Source of the DNA: an uncultured Paraglaciecola sp.
GTDB taxonomy: Bacteria > Pseudomonadota > Gammaproteobacteria > Enterobacterales > Alteromonadaceae
DNA length: 64,000 nucleotides
Direction of reading: 5' to 3'
Assembly: GCA_947498355.1 (NCBI GenBank)
Contig: CANMKA010000008.1
Span: 62,001 to 126,000, forward strand
Below, piece by piece: positions 56,958-64,000 of the stretch (position 1 is its first letter; every line of letters begins with the position of its first letter). A model generated the notes under the pieces. The model searched no databases, was not told the origin of the DNA, and saw nothing but the letters and a program-made list of their open reading frames with translations. The position numbers were made by a program, and so were the translations under genes.

Positions 56958-57299
56958 CTAATACGCTTCAAACTTGCCTAAAAACTTTTTGGCGTTTTCC
57001 GGGCCGCATGCTGTGCTATCAAATAATGGCTTAAATTTTGATTTAGCTGTGTTAGCAGCTATTAACCAACTAAAAACTCTATTTTGCTGGCTATCAGAGC
57101 CTAATTCACTCAACTTAAAACTAAACTTTTGATTGTTATTACATCCTGCAGTTCCTGCATAAGGGGGCGCACTATGCAATACAATGATAGTGTCCCCGTA
57201 GAACCAGATCCTTTCAATCGTTCCTGGTTGCCCTCCCCAGTCAGTTGCCAAAGATGATGTTGATAAAATCATAGCTAAAAATAAAAAGATTTTTTTCAC
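56958..57299 (-). CDS. Small exported protein, two-Cys array family, member 7
   Basis: The 113-residue precursor starts with GTG six bases after GAGGA. A signal peptide (MKKIFLFLAMILSTSSLA) is followed by TDWGGQPGTIERIWFYGDTI, a typical W-G-x-G-T-I-x-x-I pattern of this group, then the mid Cys in TAGCNNNQKF, the helix NRVFSWLIAANTAKSK, the second Cys in STACGPENA and the last strand LGKFEAY. It lies 79 bases upstream of member 6 on the same strand, so they could share a transcript. Confidence 0.82.
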   Translation of the reverse strand: MKKIFLFLAMILSTSSLATDWGGQPGTIERIWFYGDTIIVLHSAPPYAGTAGCNNNQKFSFKLSELGSDSQQNRVFSWLIAANTAKSKFKPLFDSTACGPENAKKFLGKFEAY

Positions 57300-57437
57300 A
57301 AGGTTTTCCTCACTTTAGTCACGAACACATACGTGCTACTTAACTCCCAATATCCCAAAATAATGATATGTGCTCTACTTAACCTAGCGAAATACCAATA
57401 GAGTAAGTGAATTATCATTTTAAGGAACCTGAATATT

Positions 57438-57761
57438 TCAGCCTACACGATAAACTTTTATGCGGCCATGCGAGCAGCCGCCTTCTTTATCAAAGCCTAT
57501 GTTTACTGGTTTGCCGCTAGCATAGGCTGTTAAAAGCCTTGATAACACTTGTTGGCGAATACTATCTGGCGTAGACGCATCAATTGAAAAATAATCGTTC
57601 TTACAAGTTGGATGGGAAGGCTGGTTCTCTAAACTGAAGAATATCTGTGCCGCATGAGTATAAGTCAAAACACTCTTAACTTTCCCCGTAATGTTTGCGT
57701 TGTACTCTGCAAAGCATTGGGTACTTAACAAAAAGCTAAAACTCAATATTAGAAACTTCAA
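57438..57761 (-). CDS. Small exported protein, two-Cys array family, member 8
   Basis: The 107-residue precursor starts with TTG behind AAGGA. The signal peptide MKFLILSFSFLLSTQCFA is followed by EYNANITGKVKSVLTYTHAA, the strand QIFFSLENQ, the mid Cys in HPTCKNDYFSI, the helix QVLSRLLTAYASGKPV near 70-85, the second Cys in GGCSHGRIKVY and a short last strand. It has the closest fit to the shared pattern L-L-x-A-Y-A-S-G-K. It is the first gene of the minus-strand group 8-7-6. Confidence 0.82.
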   Translation of the reverse strand: MKFLILSFSFLLSTQCFAEYNANITGKVKSVLTYTHAAQIFFSLENQPSHPTCKNDYFSIDASTPDSIRQQVLSRLLTAYASGKPVNIGFDKEGGCSHGRIKVYRVG

Positions 57762-57912
57762 ACGTACATATCCTTATGAAAAGTGATTTGCTAGGTTAGA
57801 TGGCAAATAATATCAGTTAATGATTGATGATTGAATAATTAACAGCCCTTAATAACATCAAAAAAAATGTAGACCACACCTTTTATTCAAGACCATACCC
57901 CAGCCCCCAAAT

Positions 57913-58017
57913 TTGCTCCAGCCGGCAAATAAACAGGTAATTTTAGGCATAAATTCCCACACCGCTATTGCAAAACTGATGGGTACCATAAAAAATAGTT
58001 TTTCTAGGTTAGGCTAA
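57913..58017 (+). pseudogene. Fragment: C-terminal part of another array-family gene
   Basis: An open stretch reads LLQPANKQVILGINSHTAIA, then KLMGTIKNSFSRLG and a stop. The piece NKQVIL with its DNA (AAATAAACAGGTAATTTT) matches the fragment at 55065-55181, so both derive from one ancestral gene. The second Cys is lost in this copy, which fits a decayed state. Confidence 0.55.
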
Positions 58018-58103
58018 ACTTACAAATAATTGTCAGACTGAGTAAAGTTGGAGCGCTTTTAAAAAAAAATGTCGTTATACGCCACATCAAGTAAGGAGTT
58101 TCA

Positions 58104-58433
58104 ATGAAAAAATTAATAATATTGCTAGCGATCACTATGTCAGACGGAGTCGTTGCTGCTGGTTCAGTTGGCTGGACAAAAATCACTACTCTCGCAGTTC
58201 AAAACAACGACTTAATGATTTATACCGAATTGAAAGTTAATCCAAACGAATGCGAACGAGATAATGCTGTAATTCTAAAGAAATCTGATCCTAGCTTTGA
58301 TTTGGCTTATTCGATGATCCTAGCAACCTTTATGGCAGGCAAAGAAATAAAAGCGTTTTCAGACGGTTGCCATATATTTGATGAAAAAACATATAACTAC
58401 ATTCGTGGCTTCAAATACTTACAAGTTAGATAA
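58104..58433 (+). CDS. Small exported protein, two-Cys array family, member 9
   Basis: The 109-residue precursor has a clear AAGGAG box six bases before its ATG. The signal peptide (MKKLIILLAITMSDGVVAAG) is followed by SVGWTKITTLAVQNNDLMIY, a strand TELKVNPN that resembles member 4 (TELNPNPN), the mid Cys in NECERDNAVI, the helix LAYSMILATFMAGKEI near 70-85, the second Cys in SDGCHIFDE and a last strand GFKYLQVR. The N-terminal likeness to member 4 suggests the two are sister copies. Confidence 0.84.
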   Translation: MKKLIILLAITMSDGVVAAGSVGWTKITTLAVQNNDLMIYTELKVNPNECERDNAVILKKSDPSFDLAYSMILATFMAGKEIKAFSDGCHIFDEKTYNYIRGFKYLQVR

Positions 58434-58556
58434 CACCCAAACATAATCCAGCCATTTCCCTTGTCATCCGTTAATACTTATCATTTAGTCGCGATATTAG
58501 TCACTGGAGATTATGAGTAGAGCAGTAAATTTCCGTTATGTTTATGAAAGGAAACC

Positions 58557-58869
58557 ATGAATAAATCACTAATGTCGAGACTAAGCGCAGTCATCTCCAC
58601 CATGCCTACAGCAGGCACGTTTAATGGTAAATTAAAGGGCTTCAAATTTTTGAAGATCAGGGAAGCGTGTTTATAAGTGGAGGTACGGGACTTGCAGTAA
58701 CCGAAACGGTTGGTTTGGGTGGTCAACATCGCATGAGCGCCGCAATGATTGGCTAAGCTTAGCTACAGTGGCAGAAACGTCAATTAGCTTGCACGATTCA
58801 CAAAATTACTGTGCTGGGCCTGTTGATGTGGTCAGTATTGAAGGCGTTTTTTTCGCAAACGGCTATTAG
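58557..58869 (+). pseudogene. Array-family gene broken by two frameshifts
   Basis: AAAGGAAACC precedes an ATG that opens MNKSLMSRLSAVISTMPTAG and then TFNGKLKG. The reading continues only in another frame as LQIFEDQGSVFISGGTGLAV and HRMSAAMIG, and then in a third frame as LATVAETSISLHDSQNYCAG, PVDVVSIEGVFFANGY and a stop. Joined, this makes a normal array protein of about 105 residues. The first shift lies near 58643 (one base lost) and the second near 58755. A closely related tail survives at 56291-56368. Confidence 0.78.
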
Positions 58870-58887
58870 ATCCCTATCAAAATATAT

Positions 58888-59220
58888 TTATTTTAACATC
58901 ACATAACTCGGTCTTACCGAAGATGAGTACACAGGCAACTCATTACAGGCCGTGTCATGTTCATAGAAGACCACAACATCCTTTTGAGTTGTATAAGCAA
59001 CCTGCAGAAGAGAAAGCCAACCCTTACATGTATCTTGATTAATATTCTGCCATTCCGAACTCAGGCTACACATTTTTGTGTGACCGTTTCTGTATGATGA
59101 GTGAGCCATCACCGCACCTGTGTGACCAATCCAGACCCGATTTATTTTCCCCTCACACCACTGATCCGCAAAAGAACTGAAGGGTAAAAAGCTCAATATC
59201 AGTACAAAAATAACTTTCAT
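58888..59220 (-). CDS. Small exported protein, two-Cys array family, member 10
   Basis: The 110-residue precursor has a GGAGAG box and ATG, a signal peptide (MKVIFVLILSFLPFSSFA) and DQWCEGKINRVWIGHTGAVM, which repeats the W-x-x-G-x-I-x-x-V opening. The mid Cys is in TKMCSLSSEW, an extra Cys lies in DTCKGWLSLLQVAYTTQK (the helix), the late Cys is in DTACNELPV, and the C-terminal strand is SYVMLK. With four Cys in the mature protein it resembles member 2. It is the array member closest to the giant SpvB/TcdB-type gene, and runs away from it. Confidence 0.82.
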   Translation of the reverse strand: MKVIFVLILSFLPFSSFADQWCEGKINRVWIGHTGAVMAHSSYRNGHTKMCSLSSEWQNINQDTCKGWLSLLQVAYTTQKDVVVFYEHDTACNELPVYSSSVRPSYVMLK

Positions 59221-60249
59221 TAAAATCTCTCCATGTAAACTGGCGCTATAACTGCAAAAAAGTCAGTTTTAAAACGGCATTTACTACATCCCTATTTAAT
59301 TTGAATTCTGGATAACAGCTTACATCTAATGGCAATTTTTCTCATTGCTGCGTTAAACCCACTGGCAATAGGCGCACTATTGACATGCAAATTAGCCTAA
59401 CACTAAGAGAAAATCTCTGATTAGAGCCTCATTAAAAAATTAAACCTAAAAATTTAATACGTTACCTGACTTATTTACCCAGAATTCAGTTCAAGTTTTA
59501 CTTGTGCTCACTTTGCCTTAAATATCAGAATTTCTCAATAACTTGGTTTATCTACAGAGCAATTTGCTTTTCAACATTTTTGAGGTTTTTAGAACATACC
59601 TAGCAATAATTTACAAAGTAATGGCGATAAATACGGCTTGATACAAAATGGTGATAAGGCTTAATTAACTGTTACGAGAGTCAAATATGAAAAAACTTAG
59701 TGAGCGGGCTAATCTGAGTTTGAGTCATCCAATCACAGGTATAACCTACTGCCACAAGATGGCTTTTTAGGCTTGTTGTATTTATAACGACCAAACCAAT
59801 TTGGTCGCGCCCAAAGTCTTGAGCAAATAAATATAGCTTAACCCTAGTCGGAAGAAAAAGTAGTTAATTGAAAATTTATTACCCAAAACTAAACTTCAAG
59901 ATCCAAAAGTTATTATCTAAATAGCTCAAAAAAATTATAATCACAATTGTTACACTTTTTTCTGTGTTAATTATAACAGCCAAACCCCATTTCATATTGC
60001 TAAAGTAATTTGTGGTGTAAGGGTTTCAAGGTGACAATCGCTCCATAAAAACAGCTCGACTTTGGGATTAAATAAACGATATGCAGCTAACAAATAAGGT
60101 TGCGTGCGGTGTGGTATCGGTTAATACCCCTGCTAGAACATGTGTTACCGCTCAGATCATATAATTATTAATTAAAGAATAAAAAGCGTTGATGTCACTC
60201 ATATTGCTTAACGTTTAATAACGGATTTTTACAAAATAGGAACAATACT
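59221..60249. other. 1-kb AT-rich gap before the SpvB/TcdB-type gene
   Basis: No convincing protein gene is present. The stretch holds two very short ATG-led frames (23 codons at 59329 and 27 codons near 59687) without further support. A small hairpin (GACCAAA/TTTGGTC, 59789-59806) is not followed by T residues. The last 100 bases must hold the promoter and the AGGAA box of the big gene. The length of the gap and its decayed look fit the pseudogene-rich array next to it. Confidence 0.5.
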
Positions 60250-63200
60250 ATGAAGGTATTCATTCTCCGATTCACTTCACTTATCATCCTTTTACTCAGC
60301 AGTTTATTGCTTTCTAGTCAGGCAAATGCTCAATCGGATATAGATGAGTCCTTCGAGGTAGTAGAAGATGCAAGTGGTAATTTGTATCTTGAGAATCTTC
60401 ACGCAGAAGATCAGTTTGTGCTGATTCATTCAGAAGTGACGGTTCCTATTTTAGTAAAAGCCCCTCGTGTAGTTTATGCCCTCGAGCAGGTGAATGGGGT
60501 TTCAAATGTTCGCTTATTAACTGACACTGAATATCAAAATTTAAACCTAGTCGAATCAAATTATCAGATTGTATATGAAGATTTGAACGCTGACGGGATC
60601 CTAGAGCAAATAGTTAAGACTGACAATCCAACTCAAGCTCGCTATGTGATTGGCGGTTCCACACTGGGAGGGGCCAATCTTAACGTATTACCGATAAATG
60701 TTGCGACCCCCTCGGCTCCAAGCATTGTTCCCGTAAACTCGCTAATCGAAGATACATTGTCAACAACGGTTGGCGTGTTAAATGGTGAATTTAGGGTAGA
60801 TGAATCTGGGGCAGCAACTTACTCAGTACCTATTGATTTACCTAAGGGAATTGGAGGTATTGCACCACAGTTGGGCGTTGGATATAGCTCATCTGGAGGC
60901 AATGGCGTGATGGGTATGGGCTGGAATATCAGTGGGTTATCGGGTATTAGCCGCTGTCGTCAAACATTAGAGCAAGATGCCGCAAGTAAACCAATAACGC
61001 TAACCAACACAGACCGTTTTTGTTTAGATGGTCAAAAGCTCGTTGCAGTAAACGGTGCTTACGGAGATAACAATACTCAGTATAGGACTGAAGTCGATAG
61101 TATGGTTCGGGTTACATCAATGGGTATATCCGGGAACGGTCCAGCATATTTTATAGTAGAGCGTACCGATGGCTCTGTAAGCCACTATGGCTATACCAAC
61201 GACAGTGTTATTCAAGATGATAACGGAACTGTACTAAATTGGAGCCTAAATCAAACTCAAGACAACATAGGGAATACCATTAACTTTGTTTACGACAAGA
61301 ACAGTTTTGGTGAGAATGAATTATTAATAGAAAAAGTACAATATAGCGGCCATACCGTTACGTTTAATTACAACACTAACGCAGCACTCGGTGACAGGGA
61401 AGACGTGAGTTATGGGTATATGCATGGTGTGATGGTCGAGCAGACGGCACGCTTAGATTCAATTGATATTGACTTCTATGACGGTGCATCTCAAGTCTAT
61501 AACTTAGGCTACCAGGGTCAGCAAGACACTGCTCTTACCCAACTCATTTCTATACAAAAATGCGCTGATGATATCTGTTTACCCGAGACTACATTTGATT
61601 GGTTTTCTCCTGCGCCAAGTTACAAATATTACAGTGAAATAGAGGCGTTAACCCCCTCAGGCAGAGAAGGCCTCGCTGGTGCAATTCCTGCAGATATTGA
61701 TGGTGACGGTGTATCAGACTTAGTCTATCTCACAACCACGGACGGCTTGCGTTATCATATTAACGTCAGTATGAATGAGCGCCCAGCATCTAATATGTTC
61801 AATACTGGTAAACGAATTCACAGTTTTTCGACTGAGCATGAAAGGGATAATCCGGAGTTTAAAGCGGCCGACGTCGATGGTGACGGACAAATTGAAATTG
61901 TATTTTTAGATAGTACGGAATGGAAATATTATGATTTCAATAGCACAACTACCGAAGTTCGCCCGATAAATACTTGGGGCTATGGCCCTTCAGAATGGGC
62001 GTTTCCTGTTCGCGTATTCTCATTGGCGGATATAACTAAGACTTATCTCAGCAAAGCGCAAGACTTATTTTTTTATGATGTCGATGGCGATGCCTTAGTC
62101 GATATCATGTATAAACGCTATCTAAACAAACACACTGGGGGAATGACCGTTCACCACAACATGGGGTTGCACGAGGATGGCTACACTAATTGGGAAGCAT
62201 CAAAAACCGTAACCTTGGTAGGTATGCCTGAACGTGAACTTACCCCCCTTGACGGTGAAGTGTCATCGCGCCTAGAACATCTTAAACTCTCGCCTAACAG
62301 CGGTGCATACGACTTCAACAGTGACGGAGTGTCTGATTTATTGCTCACGTCTGGTGAGGTATATAGTGAGGAGGAGAATTGCAGTACGCTTTACGATTCA
62401 GATCAAACAATAGAAGATTGTTATCACAACGAAAGAAGAGTGGTATTTCTCCTTGCATTTGTTTTTGTGGATGGAGAATACCAATATTATTCAGCTATAG
62501 GGCCAATTAATGCTAAGGATAGCCAATCATTTGATAAGTCTGTAGTAATTTCTGATTTTAATGGTGACGGGTATTCAGATGTATTGTTCAAAAATCGTGA
62601 GCTTTATGGCTCAAAAGTATTCTGGAACATCAGCTATGGTAATGGCTTTGGTTTTGCTCCTCCATCCGATATCGAGTTTGGAGACTCAGAGGACGTTTTT
62701 ATTTTTGAGCCTAAGGCCGCCGATTTTAATAATGACGGTCGAGTCGATCTTGCTTATTTCTATAAGGGCGACAAAACTTGGTATGTTTCGTATCAACATA
62801 ACGATGGCAATTTCAGTAATAAAATTAGGTTGTTCGGCCCAATTACAAATTACTCCTCAAAGTTTAAAGACAGAGATACAACTTTTCTATCAGAATGGGA
62901 AGGCAACGGCACCATAGACTTTACTTATTTGGATGTCAGTACTCAGACCATTCACATGTATGCAGATAGGCGGAATCAAGGCTCAAGAGCGAACCAAATC
63001 AGACAAGTAACAAATGGTTTTGGTTTAAAAACACGGATAACGTACAAACGATTAACTGACCCAAATGTGTACACCAAAGGCCGTGATGCTGCCATGATGA
63101 AAAACTACGGCAAAGGCTCGCCTGTATTTGATCTTATTAGCCCTGCCCACGTAGTCAGTAAAGTCACGTCTGATGCACCGAGTTATGACAACACTAACGA

Positions 63201-64000
63201 TACACTGTCTGTTGAATACACTTACGAAGGTATGCGCGCTCAATCGGGTGGCCGAGGCATGCTAGGCTTCGAAAAAATCAGCACTTTTGACCCAATTACT
63301 AATGTCACCACCGAAACCGTCTACAACCAAGCATTCCCATACACAGGCATGCCCAAAGAAACGCGCCGTTACTTAGGTAAGTACCTAAACTGGGAAACGG
63401 TTCCAGATAATCAAAAGCTCTCATTCTCTCGCAACTGGTACTTGTCAGAACAGTTAAACGACAATGCAACGATTTACCCCTATCTACATCGCAGTGTTGA
63501 GCGTCAATACAGCTTACATGACGATGGCAGCTCAACATCCCCTATTAGTGTAGTTGATACAACCCAAACCTATGAAGTGGTTGCAGACAATCATGCCAAC
63601 CTAACTCGGGTTGTGGTCGAGACTAAAGATGCAAACGATAATTTGGTTGGCTCAGTTATTACCAGCAACCTTTACGAAGAGGACAACCTTAATGAATGGT
63701 GGTTAGGGCGGATTACCCAATCTGAAGTCACCCATCAACGCCCCAACGTTGACGACATAACACGGGTTGCAAACTTCGAATACTACCCTGTGGGCTCTTC
63801 ACATGCTGGCATGCTTAAAACAGAGCACGTCGAGCACGGGCAGGGCATCAATCAAGCGCTATCTACATTACATTGCTATAACAGTGTGGGAGCCCCCCTA
63901 GGAAAAGTTACATATAGCCAAAACTATAGCCCAACTAACTGCAGCTCCGCAGCACCTAGCGCCCCTGAAAATAATATTAATCACGTATATCGCCAAACCA
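60250..64000 (+). CDS. SpvB/TcdB-type RHS toxin-like exported protein (partial, 5' part)
   Basis: The frame is open over all 1250 visible codons and leaves the window. A Sec signal peptide (about 1-27, core FTSLIILLLSSLLLSSQANA) precedes a linker. The SpvB domain (about 178-450) has the signature PIDLPKGIGGIAPQLGVGYS and then GMGWNISGLSGISRC. A propeller follows with VCBS/FG-GAP-like D-x-[DN]-x-DG-x-x-D motifs near 480 (DIDGDGVSD), 539, 609, 688, 768 and 826. A TcdB middle region starts near 916 (QVTNGFGLKTRITYKR). These are the B-component parts of Tc and RHS toxins. RHS repeats and a variable tip are expected beyond the edge. The signal peptide is unlike classic TcB proteins and resembles Sec-exported marine RHS proteins. 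Confidence 0.9.
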   Translation, partial: MKVFILRFTSLIILLLSSLLLSSQANAQSDIDESFEVVEDASGNLYLENLHAEDQFVLIHSEVTVPILVKAPRVVYALEQVNGVSNVRLLTDTEYQNLNLVESNYQIVYEDLNADGILEQIVKTDNPTQARYVIGGSTLGGANLNVLPINVATPSAPSIVPVNSLIEDTLSTTVGVLNGEFRVDESGAATYSVPIDLPKGIGGIAPQLGVGYSSSGGNGVMGMGWNISGLSGISRCRQTLEQDAASKPITLTNTDRFCLDGQKLVAVNGAYGDNNTQYRTEVDSMVRVTSMGISGNGPAYFIVERTDGSVSHYGYTNDSVIQDDNGTVLNWSLNQTQDNIGNTINFVYDKNSFGENELLIEKVQYSGHTVTFNYNTNAALGDREDVSYGYMHGVMVEQTARLDSIDIDFYDGASQVYNLGYQGQQDTALTQLISIQKCADDICLPETTFDWFSPAPSYKYYSEIEALTPSGREGLAGAIPADIDGDGVSDLVYLTTTDGLRYHINVSMNERPASNMFNTGKRIHSFSTEHERDNPEFKAADVDGDGQIEIVFLDSTEWKYYDFNSTTTEVRPINTWGYGPSEWAFPVRVFSLADITKTYLSKAQDLFFYDVDGDALVDIMYKRYLNKHTGGMTVHHNMGLHEDGYTNWEASKTVTLVGMPERELTPLDGEVSSRLEHLKLSPNSGAYDFNSDGVSDLLLTSGEVYSEEENCSTLYDSDQTIEDCYHNERRVVFLLAFVFVDGEYQYYSAIGPINAKDSQSFDKSVVISDFNGDGYSDVLFKNRELYGSKVFWNISYGNGFGFAPPSDIEFGDSEDVFIFEPKAADFNNDGRVDLAYFYKGDKTWYVSYQHNDGNFSNKIRLFGPITNYSSKFKDRDTTFLSEWEGNGTIDFTYLDVSTQTIHMYADRRNQGSRANQIRQVTNGFGLKTRITYKRLTDPNVYTKGRDAAMMKNYGKGSPVFDLISPAHVVSKVTSDAPSYDNTNDTLSVEYTYEGMRAQSGGRGMLGFEKISTFDPITNVTTETVYNQAFPYTGMPKETRRYLGKYLNWETVPDNQKLSFSRNWYLSEQLNDNATIYPYLHRSVERQYSLHDDGSSTSPISVVDTTQTYEVVADNHANLTRVVVETKDANDNLVGSVITSNLYEEDNLNEWWLGRITQSEVTHQRPNVDDITRVANFEYYPVGSSHAGMLKTEHVEHGQGINQALSTLHCYNSVGAPLGKVTYSQNYSPTNCSSAAPSAPENNINHVYRQT

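Noticed and set aside
59329..59400. 23-codon hydrophobic frame MAIFLIAALNPLAIGALL...
   Set aside because: No ribosome-binding site and no neighbour support. It could be chance in AT-rich sequence or a signal-peptide relic.
59687..59770. 27-codon frame starting MKKLSERANLS
   Set aside because: It has a weak GAGAG box but no hydrophobic stretch and no match to the array plan, so I do not call it a gene.

Overview
The window reads as chromosomal DNA from a marine gammaproteobacterium. The best guess is Alteromonadaceae, in the Glaciecola/Paraglaciecola/Aliiglaciecola/Alteromonas range. The basis is gene content and order: hslO-hslR-gspC..N-yrfG-nudE-cysQ, yheTU with envZ/ompR, and slmA-coaBC-radC-rpmBG-mutM-coaD. 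Strain or genus cannot be fixed from the sequence alone.

Layout. 1-2.2 kb: a c-di-GMP signalling pair on the minus strand, a membrane sensor with a PAS domain (cut by the window edge) and a receiver-GGDEF response regulator. 2.4-3.8 kb: the heat-shock genes hslO and hslR. 3.8-15.3 kb: a complete type II secretion operon gspCDEFGHIJKLMN in one direction, without gspO. 15.3-19.3 kb: housekeeping enzymes (yrfG, nudE, cysQ, a YceI protein, yheU, yheT). 19.4-26.7 kb: envZ/ompR, then a two-gene RND efflux operon with a divergent TetR regulator and a candidate operator between them. 26.7-30.0 kb: a large secreted M16 metallopeptidase flanked by a 22-bp direct repeat, one copy of which is the 3' end of prkB. 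30-36 kb: prkB, an ammonium-transporter/PAS/GGDEF/EAL fusion and a DUF5610-type protein. 36-43.9 kb: trmA, small proteins, two TetR-type genes including slmA, coaBC, radC, rpmBG, mutM and coaD. 44-49.9 kb: a surface-polysaccharide group (galactofuranosyltransferase-like gene, glf, a Wzi-family gene, kdkA, a GT4 glycosyltransferase). 50-53.6 kb: a WD40 lipoprotein, slyX, a DUF4105 protein and a DUF3015 gene broken by an in-frame TGA.

53.7-64 kb is the accessory region. About 5.5 kb holds a dense array of small exported proteins (about 105-120 residues). They share one plan: signal peptide, beta-rich body, a mid-protein Cys, a Leu/Ala-rich helix ending near a Lys, a second Cys, and a short final strand. 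Eight look intact, several of them with GTG or TTG starts. One has only an ATA in start position, one is cut by an in-frame TAA, one carries frameshifts, and at least four more survive as fragments. Genes occur on both strands. After a 1-kb gap comes a very large gene, running off the window, for a Sec-exported SpvB/TcdB-type protein: SpvB domain, several Ca-type D-x-[DN]-x-DG repeats, then a TcdB middle region, with RHS repeats expected beyond the edge. The array beside this toxin-like gene is the most unusual thing in the window. A link between them (immunity, accessory subunits or effectors) is inferred from position only.
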